DNA of 64,000 bases, taken from NCBI GenBank assembly GCA_001316125.1, contig BBCS01000001.1, forward strand, positions 434,001 through 498,000, given 5' to 3'. Of this stretch, positions 21,212 to 31,990 are shown one piece after another. The stretch comes from Vulcanisaeta distributa JCM 11213. Its GTDB lineage: Archaea; Thermoproteota; Thermoprotei; Thermoproteales; Thermocladiaceae. Under the pieces are notes generated by a model. The model saw nothing but the letters and a program-made list of their open reading frames with translations. It did not search any database and was not told the DNA's origin. Position 1 is the stretch's first letter. Every line of letters begins with the position of its first letter. Position numbers and translations under genes: made by a program.

Positions 21212-21691
21212 GTGGAATTGCCCGAGACCATAATTAACATCCTTAGAAGGAATGGATTAGATATTGATTACATCATTGATGTACTAACGATAAACCTAAA
21301 CATTGATTCACCAAGTGCTGCTAAGGCTCATGCTGAGTTGGCTTTGGCCATGTTTAATGAGGGCTTGGGTTTTGTTGATAAGGGTGATATTATTCAATCG
21401 AGTGAGAAGTTGTGCAAGGCTGTGGAGTAGTCCGTAAAGGCTTTGGCGATTGCCAGGGGGGGCCTTGATGAGGTCAGGGAAGCCCTGGAGAAGGGCAGGT
21501 GGACCGTGAGCCTACTGGATAAGGCTGCACGTAGACTAGGCGATGAGGTATGGAGGGCCTGGACCGAGGCCTACTTCCTCCATGTAAATGGATTTCACGA
21601 GGTTAGGATCGACGTCGATGACGTTAGGGCTAGGCTTCCTATTATTCAAGAACTGATTAATGAGGTTAAGAAGTCACTGGGCGTTACGTGA
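21212..21691 (+). CDS. PaREP1 family protein with an in-frame TAG
   Basis: PaREP1 proteins are abundant helical proteins of Thermoproteales of unknown function. From GTG 21212: AKAHAELALAMFNEGLGFVDKGD, IIQSSEKLCKAVE, then TAG at 21428-21430, then SVKALAIARG in the same frame, GRWTVSLLDKAARRLGDEVWRAW and a C-terminal half. The family has EE or EA where the TAG stands, so a single GAG to TAG change would explain it. G7 at 21457 adds a Gly. TATA GTTTTTATAG at 21179-21189. Either a pseudogene, a sequence error, or rarely readthrough. Confidence 0.8.
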
Positions 21692-21945
21692 ATTATGAGG
21701 AGTGACTTATTAGGGCTGGTTTTACTATTGTTTCGTGATGAGGGCCCAGTATCGGATTGGTGAAGTGAAAGACCACTGCTGATTAGTCCTGGGGGGGTAA
21801 AGGCTTTAAGTGCGTGGACAAGGAGTGTATATGGTGACGAAAGAGGGTTGGCTGACCAGGTGCTGATCACCTGGCAAGTCTGAGAAATGGTTTATTGGCC
21901 GGGAGGAAATCAATATATTCATCGCATTCATTTACTACTAATTGG
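21692..21945. other. Intergenic stretch with one perfect inverted repeat
   Basis: No convincing gene. It contains CCAGGTG-CTGAT-CACCTGG (21856-21874), a perfect 7-bp inverted repeat with a 5-nt loop, and a G7 run at 21792. Short open stretches (for instance MRSDLLGLVLLLF from 21695) end quickly. It may be decayed sequence downstream of the PaREP1 gene or carry an RNA hairpin. Confidence 0.4.
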
Positions 21946-21949
21946 GTCT

Positions 21950-21996
21950 GTGATGAGTCCCTAGACCCTGAGGTTGATGAGGGACATCCTTACTGA
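21950..21996 (+). ncRNA. C/D box 2'-O-methylation guide sRNA
   Basis: All four boxes are present in order: box C GTGATGA (21950-21956), guide GTCCCTAGACC, box D' CTGA (21968-21971), spacer GGT, box C' TGATGA (21975-21980), guide GGGACATCCTTA, box D CTGA (21993-21996). Guide lengths of 11 and 12 nt and the 3-nt D'-C' spacer are standard for archaeal sRNAs. Targets would be GGTCTAGGGAC and TAAGGATGTCCC in rRNA or tRNA; I could not search them. It sits in the gap beside the 3' end of the DppC gene. Confidence 0.85.
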
Positions 21997-22010
21997 AACA
22001 GATAACAAGG

Positions 22011-22949
22011 TCATACTGTTACGCCTCCGCTCGTTATGTATTCCGATATTCCGTCACCAAGAAGTGCAAGTCCAATTACCACTATTGTTATTACTACGCC
22101 AGGTATTATCGCGTACCACCAGGCGGGTGCTGGGAAGTACTGGAAGCCCTCGGACACGAGCCTACCCCACTCTGGATATGGCGGTGGTACTCCAAAACCC
22201 AGGAAACTTATTATTGAATAGGCCAGCACGACATTACCTAAGTCAATGGTTGCGTAGGAAATTACTGGTGTTAACACATTCGGGAATATGTGCCTAAATA
22301 TTATACCTATCGTGCTCGTCCCAGAGAGTTTTGCGGCATCAATGAAGTACTGCGTCTTTACCCTAAGCGTTTCGGCCCTAAAGAGCCTTGCATATGTTGG
22401 CCACCAAACAACCACTAAGGCTATTGCTGCATTGACCGCGCCTCTACCTATTGCAGCTTCTACCGCCAATGCCAGTATTATTGCTGGGAATGCCAGAAAC
22501 ATGTCGGTGACCCTCATGCCTGCCTCATCAACGTACTTGCCGAAGTAACCTGATACCATTCCTATAAGACCTCCAATGAGTATTGCCGAACCTACGACAA
22601 GTATTGAGATTAAGGCCTCAGTTGGTGTTCCATACAGTATTTCACTGAATAGGTCCCTACCTAAGTTATCCGTTCCAAAAATATGCTTAGGTGACGGAGG
22701 TTGGAATGCGGCGGCATAATTTACCGCAAATGGATTGTATGGTAGTAATGCCCACCCAATTGCTGGGTTATGAAGTAGCATACCCAGTAGCTGTAGTATG
22801 CCCTCGATTATAGCCCAACCGTAGAATGCCACCGTTATTATGAATCCAACGAGTGTTGGTGGGTTATGAATCATGTAGGTCATGAAGAGCCTTAATGATG
22901 AAACCCTGCGTTCAGTTGTTACGGTTATCTGCGTAGCCATGCCACTCAC
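22011..22949 (-). CDS. Peptide ABC transporter permease (DppC/OppC family)
   Basis: 312 residues, six membrane helices, intact frame. N-terminal PPTLVGFIITVAFYGWAI, then FGTDNLGRDLFSEILYGTPT (the OppC signature), and the EAA loop SGTSTIGIIFRHIFPNVLTPVI that contacts the ATPase. Partner of the DppB gene just upstream (stop at 22950). Last gene of the five-gene transporter operon on the minus strand. Substrate: oligopeptides, or possibly oligosaccharides, which this family also carries in hyperthermophiles. Confidence 0.92.
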   Translation of the reverse strand: MSGMATQITVTTERRVSSLRLFMTYMIHNPPTLVGFIITVAFYGWAIIEGILQLLGMLLHNPAIGWALLPYNPFAVNYAAAFQPPSPKHIFGTDNLGRDLFSEILYGTPTEALISILVVGSAILIGGLIGMVSGYFGKYVDEAGMRVTDMFLAFPAIILALAVEAAIGRGAVNAAIALVVVWWPTYARLFRAETLRVKTQYFIDAAKLSGTSTIGIIFRHIFPNVLTPVISYATIDLGNVVLAYSIISFLGFGVPPPYPEWGRLVSEGFQYFPAPAWWYAIIPGVVITIVVIGLALLGDGISEYITSGGVTV

Positions 22950-23971
22950 CTACTCGAGCTTAATCCTTGGATCAACAACCGCGTACAGTATATCGGCTAC
23001 TAAATTCGCAATTACAACACCAATCGCGACAATGAAGGTGCCAGCCATTACTAATGGGTAATCCTGCTGATATAGTGCCTGTGTTAATAACCATCCCATT
23101 CCCGTCCATGAGAACACATCCTCAATAACCACTGCACCAGCGAGTAGTGAAGCAAAGGTTAGTGCTAACACTGTTATTGCAGGTATTAATGCGTTCCTAA
23201 GCATATGCTTAAATACTACATCCCTATCCCTAAGCCCCCCTTCATTATTGCGGTTCTTATGAACGGCTTTGAGGCGATGTCTATCATGCTATTCCTAATT
23301 AACCTTGAAATTATACCAAAAGCCACAAGTGCCAATGCGGTTGCAGGAAGTATTAAATGCCTAAGGCTTGACCAGAAGTATGGCCAGTCACCCTCAATTA
23401 GTGCGTCAATCGTTGGCATGCCAGTTATTGGCTTTGGTGGAGGTAATAACGGATTGGCAAGGCCTGTGGCTGGTAATAACCTCAATCCGTAGGCTATGGC
23501 TAATTGGAGGAGCATGGCAACTAAGAATGGCGGCATTGACCAAGTCACTAAGTAGAACGCCCTAATTGTGTAGTCGGTTGGGGTATTCTTATGCACTGCT
23601 GCAATGGCTCCCGTTAAGATCCCCCCCAAAATTATTATTACTATCATTGCTGCTATTGTTAATTCAAGTGTCCTTGGGAAATAAACATCAATCAATTGTA
23701 TTATTGGTTGATGATACATGGGATCCTCACCCCCCAATTGCCTTGAAATACGGCTATTAGGAAGTAGTAGAATTGAACATATACGGGGGTCATTTAGATG
23801 GTATTCCTTAGTTATTGCCTCAACAATTGATGGTACAGGGTGTGGACCTGCCCATGCAACTGCTGGGTTTGGCGTTATTACGTGCGTTATTATGAACATT
23901 ATAAAAATCACTCCAAGTACAGTTATTACCATATTTATGCTTCTTCTAATTAGAAATGATGCAAGTCCCAT
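22950..23971 (-). CDS. Peptide ABC transporter permease (DppB/OppB family), frame broken
   Basis: About 340 residues. N-terminus FLIRRSINMVITVLGVIF, conserved HLNDPVYVQFYYFL after reading the G5 at 23785-23789 as four, GNWGEDPMYHQPIIQ after correcting the 6-mer near 23730-23735, VYFPRTLELT, RLIRNSMIDI, then GLRDRDVVFKHMLRNALIPA after correcting the C6 run at 23233-23238, and the final block VVDPRIKLE. Six membrane helices. Three frame changes of +1, +2 and +2 all sit at G/C runs. The promoter of this group is upstream of OppD, not here. Confidence 0.9.
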
Positions 23972-24027
23972 TATTACAAAAATTATTAATAATTTTTAAG
24001 TTTAACTCACTTAAATAGATAAATTAA

Positions 24028-26069
24028 CTATGAACTACCCGTTGTCGTGTATATTGGCGAATAGTTTATGCATGTACCTGTACCGTTATAGAAGTACATT
24101 GTTGGGTAGTAGAAACCAGTTATCAGCGGATTAATTAAAACGCCACATACGTACTTATAAGTGAATCCGTAGAATGCAGGTTCATATAACCATATGTATG
24201 GTACATCCTTATATACCTGGGCGTATATTTGCTGCATTAACTCAACTCTCTGCGTTATGTTCGTAGTGAATACAGCCTCTGTGGTCAATGTGTTAACCAG
24301 TGAGTTATTATACCAAGCCTCATTACCAGCAATACCTCCAAAGTCAACATTAAGTATGAACCAAGCTTCCTGAGCCACTGGATCCCACCAGTCTGGGTAC
24401 CAGTCAAGTAGGAAGAATCCTGGGTACTGTGGTGATGTTGGTGGGTTCTCCATAGCAGAGACAAGGTAACTCACGGGAACACCCTCAAGTATCACGTTAA
24501 CGCCAATATTACTGAGCATTTGCTGTATCATCTGCGCCTCCTGTGTAAATGTTAAGTCAGTGCTTATATACCATAGATGCACGGTTAATGGCTTACCGTT
24601 TGGATTAATTACTGTACCATTAGGTAACGTTAACTGGAACCCGGCACTCGCTAGTAATTCAATTGCCTTATTAGGATCATATGGATATGGCGGCAAATTA
24701 CCTGGGTTGTAGTATGGATTTGGTGGATATGGCGGTATTGGGCCTAAGTATGGCGCACCAAATCCCTTAAGCACGGTATCAATTATTTCCTTAGTATTAA
24801 TCGCGTATGCAAAGGCCTCTCTCACTACGGTTAGGTTATATGGGTATCTCTGCGTATCAAATACGAGAAAGACATCACCACCTGACCACACAGTCCATAC
24901 ATCACTATGTTGGGTATTGATAATATAGCCGAGAAGTATATTGGCGGTGGCGCCTCATGCGGGCTTGAGTCAATTGCCTGCGCAGCGCCCGTCTTAAATG
25001 CGAGTATTTCCTCATCAAAGCTTGTGTAATACTTAATTACTATGTTCTGTATGTGGGCTGGCGTGAGCATGAAGTTTGGCGGGTTCTTGGCTGCCCAATA
25101 GTTTGGATTGGCCGTTAATACTATCTCTTCACCGGGTATGTATTGAGCCAGTGTGTACGGTCCACTGCATAGCATGTGAGTACTTAAGTAGGATGTGGTT
25201 TGATCAGGCTGTACACCACCATTTTGATCAACAAATGTGGGATCGACAATCATAGCCCATGAACCAGCCATTACACCGAGGTAATCGTAATAAGGTGCCA
25301 ATAGGTTAAACTGAATCTCATATGGTCCTTTAACTACTACCGCTTGGTCTGGGTATTCCATTAGTTCGACTATTGATTGATTGTGTACGTTGAAGTTACT
25401 TAGTACATTAGCTAACGCATAGGCACACTCCTCCTCATAACCAGTCAAGTTAGTCTGAGGATTCGGGAACTGAAGACCAAAGATCTTCTCCATAGCACGA
25501 CAAACACCCCCAAGGAGTCGCATAACCAGTCATGCTGCTATTGTACCGTTGTATAGTAAGTCAAGGAAGTTGAATGCGCCAAATTGATTCATGACTATTG
25601 ACCTATAAATACTGAACCAGACCGTCGTTGCATTTATTTGGTCTCCATTCTGGAAATACGCACCCTGCCTAATATAGAAGGTCCAGTTAAGGTAGTTGTT
25701 TGAAACTGTCCAGTTATATGCTAGGGCTGGTAGGAAGGATGATGGGTCAGTACCATTGAATATCACTAACGTCTGATAGCATGAGTATAGTATTTCCATG
25801 TCCTGTGTGTATGCGGCTATTGCTGGATCAAGGCTGTCAGGTGGAGTTGTTTCTGCAACAACTAATGTGTTATTTGATGGAGGGGGGGTCACCGTAGTTG
25901 TTTTAGTAGTAACAGTGGTGACATTAGATGGAGGAGGTGTAGGAGTAACTGGTTTTGATACCTTAGCAGGTGGCTTATATAGCATATAGGCCGCAACACC
26001 AACTATTATCACTATTACCACAACTACTATTGCTATTACAGCGCTCTTTGACAGTCCCTTTCCCGGCAT
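24028..26069 (-). CDS. Extracellular peptide-binding protein (SBP family 5), frame broken
   Basis: About 680 residues. Membrane anchor SAVIAIVVVVIVIIVGVAAYML at the N-terminus, a Thr/Pro-rich linker (the two copies of PPSNxT with TTVTT between), then the family 5 binding fold beginning ETTPPDSLDPAIAAYTQDM. The middle reads PWGVCRAMEKIFG once the C5 at 25507-25511 is four; another break near 24880 precedes SGGDVFLVFDTQRYPYNL, AFAYAINTKEIID. The ligand-side end is LYEPAFYGFTYKYVCG. It sits on the outside and delivers peptides to DppB/DppC. Linker run C7 at 25872 adds a Pro. Confidence 0.92.
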
Positions 26070-26171
26070 AAGTATAATTAATATAATTTAGTTTTTAAGT
26101 ATTATTATTTTTCAATTTTTCATAAAATACCCATTTATAAATATTTAAAATGATAAATACTTTTACAGGAA

Positions 26172-27161
26172 TTATTTCTTTACATATAACCAACATGCAA
26201 CTTTAATTCCATTCTTCACCTCAATAAGGGGGGGTGGTTCCTTTTCACGACACACCTCCATCCTAAATGGACATCTAGGATAAAACCTACAGCCCCTTGG
26301 CGGATTAACAAGGCTACCGACCTCACCCGTTGGTGGCTTTAACTCAGGCTTACTAATATCTGGCACCGACTCAATAAGCGCCTGTGTATATGGATGTAGT
26401 GGTTCCTTAAGAATTACCCCCCCAGTATCTCCAATCTCCATTATCTTACCCATATACATAATCATCATCAAATCACTCATGTATTTGGCAACCGCAATAT
26501 TGTGTGTAATGAGGAGGTAAGTTAAGTTATGCCTGGCTTGTAAATCAATTAATAGATTAAGCACCTGAGCTTGCGTCGATGCGTCTAAGGCAGATGTTGG
26601 CTCATCAAGAACCACAAAATCGGGATTTGTAATTAACGCCCTTGCAATTGCCACCCTCTGTCTTTGACCACCAGATAATTCGCTCGGTCTTCTTGTGGCT
26701 AATGATGAATAATCCAGCCCAACCTCATTCATTATCTTAGCCACGGCATCATCTAATTCCTTACCCTTGACACCTCTATTTCTCAGTGGCTCTCCTATAA
26801 TGTCCCTGACCCTCATCATTGGGTTAAGGCTTGAGTATGGATCCTGAAAAACCATCTGTAACTTAGCCCTAATGTCTCGTAATTCCCTCCCTCTTGCCAT
26901 AGTTATGTCAATATTGCGGAAATAAATTTTACCTGAGGTTGGTTGTTCAAGCGTGACTAATAATCTACCTAACGTGGTTTTACCACTACCTGACTCACCA
27001 ACAAGTGCCGTTGTTTTTCCACTCGGTATTTCTATACTAACATCATCAACAGCCCTAACAAAGAGTGGTTTTTCCCTTAATATTCTATTTATTATGCCAT
27101 AATTCTTCGCAAGAAATACTTTAACTAAATGCTCAGTCCTAATTATTACATCACTGCCCAT
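26172..27161 (-). CDS. Peptide ABC transporter ATPase (OppF/DppF)
   Basis: 329 residues, intact. Walker A GESGSGKTT, signature LSGGQRQR, Walker B DFVVLDEPTSALD, H-loop LLITHN, and the C-terminal oligopeptide-specific domain GCRFYPRCPFRMEVC, which holds the Cys motif (Fe-S or zinc) of OppF/OppD. C7 runs at 26228 (EPPPLIE) and 26417 (GDTGGVIL) add Pro and Gly. Its ATG lies 8 nt inside the end of OppD. Confidence 0.93.
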   Translation of the reverse strand: MGSDVIIRTEHLVKVFLAKNYGIINRILREKPLFVRAVDDVSIEIPSGKTTALVGESGSGKTTLGRLLVTLEQPTSGKIYFRNIDITMARGRELRDIRAKLQMVFQDPYSSLNPMMRVRDIIGEPLRNRGVKGKELDDAVAKIMNEVGLDYSSLATRRPSELSGGQRQRVAIARALITNPDFVVLDEPTSALDASTQAQVLNLLIDLQARHNLTYLLITHNIAVAKYMSDLMMIMYMGKIMEIGDTGGVILKEPLHPYTQALIESVPDISKPELKPPTGEVGSLVNPPRGCRFYPRCPFRMEVCREKEPPPLIEVKNGIKVACWLYVKK

Positions 27162-28132
27162 ATAAGTGGCACCTCACATACACATTATTAACCTTAACGA
27201 GATTTGGAACAACCTTATCACATACATCCATTCTATGGGGGACACCTTGGGTGAAATCTACAGCCGGGTGGTGGGTTCAATAAGTTAGGTACAGAACCAC
27301 CTATTATTGGCAATCTTCCCTCAAACTTACTAATTTTCGGTATACTACTCAGTAGCGCCTGCGTATATGGATGCCTCGGCTCATAAATCACGTTCTTTGC
27401 CGGACCTAGCTCCATTAATTGACCTGCATATAATACCATTATTGAATCGCCTATTATCGATGCAACGGCTATATCATGAGTTATGAATAGTATTGATATA
27501 CCATACTCGTTCTTTAAATCCTTGAGTAGTTTGAGGATCTGTGCTTGAACGGTCACGTCTAATGCGGATGTCGGCTCATCGGCAATGTATAGTTTGGGCC
27601 TCATGAGCAGTCCCATGGCTATCATAACCCTCTGTATCTGACCTCCAGATAATTGGTGTGGGTATCTTTCAATTATTAATTCAGGATCGGGTATCCTAAC
27701 GTCCTTAAGGACGCTCATTATTTCATTAATAGCCTTGCCCTCATCGAAAGTATTGCCCTCCCTCTCATACCTAATCCTCACGGCCTCCATTAACTGATCC
27801 TTAACCTTAAACACAGGTTCAAGCTTGTTGCTGGTTCCTGAAACACCATGAAGATCCCCCCCGTACCCCCCCTTATCTTCCTCATCTCATCACTACTTAA
27901 CCTCAGTATGTCAATATCATCAAACACTATAGATCCACTAACATACTTGGCATTGGGTGGTAATAATCTTGCAACGGCCAAAGCCAATGTTGACTTACCA
28001 CTACCTGACTCACCAACAACGGCAAGCGACTCGCCTTTATCTATGCTGAAGGTTACGTCATTAAGGGCATTAACAATACCAAAGGGGGGTTCTGTAAACT
28101 ACGCTTAAACCCTTAACTTCAAGAAGCACCAT
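27151..28132 (-). CDS. Peptide ABC transporter ATPase (OppD/DppD), frame broken
   Basis: About 320 residues from ATG 28132 (MVLLEVKGLSVVYRTPFG, after one C too many in the run at 28084-28089). Walker A GESGSGKST near 28000, then KIRG and FMVFQEPATSLN around two adjacent 7-mer runs (27856, 27866), signature LSGGQIQR, Walker B LYIADEPTSALD. The tail GCRFHPRCPHRMDVC runs through the G5 at 27237-27241 (four expected) and ends at TGA 27151, overlapping the start of OppF by 11 nt. First gene of the operon; likely promoter just above 28132. Confidence 0.92.
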
Positions 28133-28193
28133 ACCTAAAGTAATTAAAATTAATTTTAATTATTTTAAAGCCTTAACTTAATTACCTCATTAA

Positions 28194-28604
28194 ATGATCA
28201 ATACTCATAATAAATGCATTAGGCCTATAGTCAGAAAAACCGTTATTAAAGGTACAATAGTACTAGCAATATTCTCATTATTTCTTGAAATTACACCATC
28301 GAGGATAATAAACTATATAATCTTCGTAATATTATGGTACGTATTATTAAGCATATACATACTTTGGAAGCAAAGGCATGAATACTGCATAGAAGATAAG
28401 TTAATAACCATAAGAGGACTCACTGGGATTAGAACCGTGGACCTGAGACAAGTAGTTGATTGTTTTATATCGCAGGGGGGGATATTGGCTAAGCATTTTA
28501 ATTGTGGTTCAATATACCTAGTGCTACAGAATGGAAAGGTGATTATCATTAGAGATATACCGCAACCAAATACTTACTATGAGTTGTTATGTAGGGGCAT
28601 GTAA
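28194..28604 (+). CDS. Two-helix membrane protein with PH-like domain
   Basis: 136 residues. Two hydrophobic segments (TIVLAIFSLFLEI and YIIFVILWYVLLSIYIL) are followed by a beta-rich C-terminal part EYCIEDKLITIRGLTGIRTVDLRQVVDC typical of bacterial-PH/DUF304-type domains. Function unknown in archaea. It is divergent from the OppD gene (about 60 bp between starts). G7 at 28478 gives SQGGILAK. Confidence 0.55.
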   Translation: MINTHNKCIRPIVRKTVIKGTIVLAIFSLFLEITPSRIINYIIFVILWYVLLSIYILWKQRHEYCIEDKLITIRGLTGIRTVDLRQVVDCFISQGGILAKHFNCGSIYLVLQNGKVIIIRDIPQPNTYYELLCRGM

Positions 28605-28657
28605 ATTAATGCATTAAACACATAATATCTTTAAAGCCACTAACTGATGCTTAATTA

Positions 28658-30092
28658 ATGAGTTGGCCTGAGGATTCCATGGTTAAGGCTGTTGACCTTG
28701 CCTGAGTAATGGCTCTACGTATGCTGAGGTTAGGTATCAGGTCGACACTGTTAGGTTTGTCAATGTTAGGAATGGTGCACTTCAGTCATTAAGTAGTTAC
28801 TCCTATGGTGGTGTTTCGGTTAGGGTCTTGGTTGATGGTATGTGGGGTTTCGCTGCAACGAGCAGTACTGATTGGGAGTCAATTAAAGATGCCGTGGGTA
28901 GGGCTGTCTCGTTGGCTAGGTCTGTGGCTAGGCTTAGGAGGAGGAAGGTGACCATCAGTAGGGATAGGCTGGCTAGGATCACGTATGACGTTAGCCAGAG
29001 AGTTAAAGTTGAGGACTTATCAAATGAGTACTTAATTAAGTACTTAAGCGAGCTCGATGCCCATGCCAGGTTGAGCCCAGGATTAGGGTTAGGAACCTAT
29101 TCCTGAGTACCACAATTACCGAGAGATTAATTATAACCAGTGACGGGGGCCTACGTTAGGAGTAGGGTACCCAGGGTCTACCTCTTCGGTTCGTTAATAG
29201 CATATGACCCACAGAGCGGCAGTGCCCAGAGAAATATTGAGTTTGGTGGTTCAGGTGGTTTCGAGGTACTAAGCGGCGTTGAGGATGAGGTTGATAGGGA
29301 GGTTAGTGTCATTAGGGATGTGCTTGATAAGGCTAGGCCGCTCCCTCATGATGAGGTAATGGATGTGGTGCTAAGCCTGAGTTGGCGGGTATAATGGTTC
29401 ATGAGAGCATAGGCCACCCGCTGGAGTTGGATAGGATCATGGGTAGGGAGGGTGCCGAGGCAGGAGAATCGTATGCTAAGCCGGATTACCTGGGTAGCTA
29501 TAGGATTGGTAGTGAGTTGGTCACGATAATAGACGACCCAACAATACCCAATAGCTACGGCTTCTACCTAGTTGATGAGGAGGGGGGGGTCACCGCTAGG
29601 CCGAGGTTCTTAGTTAGGAATGGTGTGATTAATGAGTTCTTAATGAATAGGGAGTACGCATCATACATCGGGTTAACAAGTAATGCTGCCGCCAGGGCTA
29701 GTGAATTTGATAAGGAGCCAATACCAAGGATGGCCAATACGTACTTAGCACCGGGTAATTGGAAGCCTGAGGAAATAATTAGGGAGACTAGGAGGGGGGT
29801 TGTACATAGTCTCATACACTGAGTGGAATATTGATGATAAGCGCTGGTTTGGGCGTTATGGCGGTTTCGAGGCTACTACATAGAAAATGGAGACTTGAAG
29901 TACATGGTTAGGGAACCATTTATTGAGGTTGACACGAAGACCTTGTGGAGTAACGTGGACGCAGTGGCTAATGACCTTAGGTTCTACCCGGGAACCTGCG
30001 GTAAGGGTAATCCGGAGCAGGGAGTCCCTGTTTACTTAGGTGGACCCACCTTTAGGGTGGTTGGTGTCAGGGTTTTGAAGGCACTGCGCTAA
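28658..30092 (+). CDS. tldD: TldD-like metalloprotease, frame broken
   Basis: Zinc peptidase of the TldD/PmbA family, partner of TldE. About 475 residues from ATG 28658 (TATA ATCTTTAAAG at 28627-28636). Motif VHESIGHPLELDRI near 29400-29440 carries the HExxxH metal site. Frame breaks: lost C near 28702, lost C near 29078, G5 at 29145-29149, lost C near 29380, 6-mer at 29794 and lost C near 29870, so at least six. G8 at 29582-29589 adds a Gly (DEEGGVTA). Ends tail-to-tail with the TldE gene, overlapping by 4 nt (30089-30092). Confidence 0.88.
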
Positions 30093-31430
30093 CCCTTTGA
30101 TATGTTTAAATCCTTAATTAATACGTATGGTGCCGTGCCAGGTAGTGGCGAGTCCCACCAATAAACCTGCCTAGCCTCCCTACTTGAGTCTACGAAGTTC
30201 CTAAGTAATGTCCTGAAGGAATCCGCAATCCTTAACCCGCGCACCCTGGCACTCAACTTACCATTCCTCACTAGAAATGCCACATCCCTAACAACGGTTG
30301 AGAACACGCCCTCCTTAACATTCTGAAACCTCGTGTACCAATTATTGGTTATGATAATTCCATTCCCAAGCTCAGCCGCTATTGCCTCAATATCATTGGG
30401 TAATCGCCCTGTGCCTATCGCCACGTGCCTCGGCCTCGGTCGTAACCAATTACCAACGGCATGACCTGTACTGGTTGTATTGAATTTAGCGGCCGTCCTA
30501 TTATTATGTAACAACCCAGCAAGTGTACCCTTTCTTATTACTTCCACGCTCATTGTTTTATTACCCTCATAATCAAAGGACTCCGAACCAAAGGCGTCGG
30601 GGGGGTCGCTTGATAAATCCATTATTGATAACTCCTCACTGGCTATTGAGTTACCAATATCGTTCTTGGAGATGCCGGACATCTCCGTTATTACTGAGTA
30701 GGCATTAAACCACATAGAGGTCATCACACCGTATAAATGGGCTGATACCAACGGACCAAGAACCACATTGTACCTACCACTACCCATGCTCTCCTCCGGT
30801 AAATCCCTAGCTAGCCTCACTAGGTGACCTGCCTCAGTACCTGCAGTCCTTGGTTTAAATCCATCAAGCGTGTTAGATATTGATACTGACGTAGCCGTTA
30901 AATCATTGATAAATGCCCTAATTGTGAGCGTCACGAAGGAAGCCTTATCCTCAAGCTCAAGCCCGGCACTGTCAACGTAGTAGCGCTCCTCAATGCCGAA
31001 TGTCATTGCACCGGCATTTCTCTGTGAACCCTCATTGAGCGATGCTTGGATCGCCTCATTTAATCCATCGATTAACTTATCAATATCGCCCTCAATCCTA
31101 CCATCATACTTACCAATTAATTGGCTTGGTTTCTCACCATGGGTTAATGGTACGTAGAATTCATCCTCAGGTATGCTACTTAATTCCTTGATTAATTCCT
31201 GGACCCTGTTCCTAATAACGTTTATGTCGGCTGTCGAAAGTGACGTGGTTAAATACCTCCTTGACTTAGCAATGTATATTGTCGTTTCGTGGGTGACCCA
31301 GTTATTGGCTATTGTGGGTTCATTATTGGCGAACCTAATCATCGACCACCTAACCCTCCTGGAGACTATTACCCCCCCTCATCCACAGAGCCCTAATGCT
31401 TTGAACAATGCTACCCAACTCACTTAACAT
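30089..31430 (-). CDS. tldE: TldE/PmbA-like protein
   Basis: About 445 residues. Seen: DSAGLELEDKAS, FINDLTATSVSIS, DGFKPRTAGTEAG, GSGRYNVVLGPLVSAHLYG, LHNNRTAAKFNTTSTGHAVG. PmbA/TldE pairs with TldD to form a heterodimeric protease that cleaves unfolded peptides and toxin substrates. The 5' end reads MLSELGSIVQSIRAL from ATG 31430, then a break by the G7 run (31372) before the open part VSRRVRWSMIRFANNEP. C7 at 30599 gives SSDPPDAFG. Facing arrangement with tldD. Confidence 0.87.
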
Positions 31431-31605
31431 TAAAATTTACGATGCAGTATTGATTTTTAACCTTTAAGCCTATGCCGATTTTATTCTGGTGATTAATTAA
31501 TAATAGGAATCATACATGTTATTAATTTATGATTCTTAACTCTGAAATTTATGCATAATACACTTAGCGAATAAGGAATAATGTATTGCATAAGAGATTC
31601 ATTAG

Positions 31606-31761
31606 ATGGTCGAATCAAGTCTAACAGTTAATGATTTGATAAATTACATGTTTAACGTTATGAATACCTATGATAAGGATGAGCTTAGGATTACAATACA
31701 GGAGCCAGTGCAATGTATACTATACTTATTATACGGTGCTCATCCTATACTTACTGGGTAG
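31606..31761 (+). CDS. Small open frame, 51 aa
   Basis: MVESSLTVNDLINYMFNVMN, then TYDKDELRITIQEPVQCILY and a short tail to TAG 31761. Hydrophilic, acidic then hydrophobic. No family recognised. Its 3' end abuts the pirin remnant on the other strand. It may be a fragment of a lost gene. Confidence 0.3.
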   Translation: MVESSLTVNDLINYMFNVMNTYDKDELRITIQEPVQCILYLLYGAHPILTG

Positions 31762-31990
31762 GTTTACCCAAAGTTGAAAGCCGTTAACTCCCGTATCGTA
31801 AATCTCATTGCCATTCAACGTAACTTTCCTAATAGGCTTTGGAATCTCTTCATGGAAGATACCACCGCTATCGGTCATTCACCGGGCATCTCCAGGACTA
31901 ATAACCCCCTCATTCCCTGTATTATCCCTATAGTGAACTTCCTCATTCAATAAATAGGTCATTGTTTTAACATTCTCAACATTAATAAGA
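31762..31990 (-). pseudogene. Pirin family remnant
   Basis: On the minus strand the translation MTYLLNEEVHYRDNTGNEGV, ISPGDARW, MTDSGGIFHEEIP, GFQLWVNLP follows the core of pirin (cupin) proteins: HRDSxGNxGVI, GDVQWMTAG, GxxHxE, GFQLWVNL. A TGA stands at the Trp of the DVQW motif (31874 area), and both the first 60 and the last 150 residues are missing. Full pirins have about 230-290 residues. Therefore a decayed gene, not just a sequencing error. Confidence 0.75.

Noticed and set aside
21428..21430. Pyrrolysine at the TAG of the PaREP1 gene
   Set aside because: No pyl genes or tRNA-Pyl in the window, the group is not known to use pyrrolysine, and the family does not have a special residue there.
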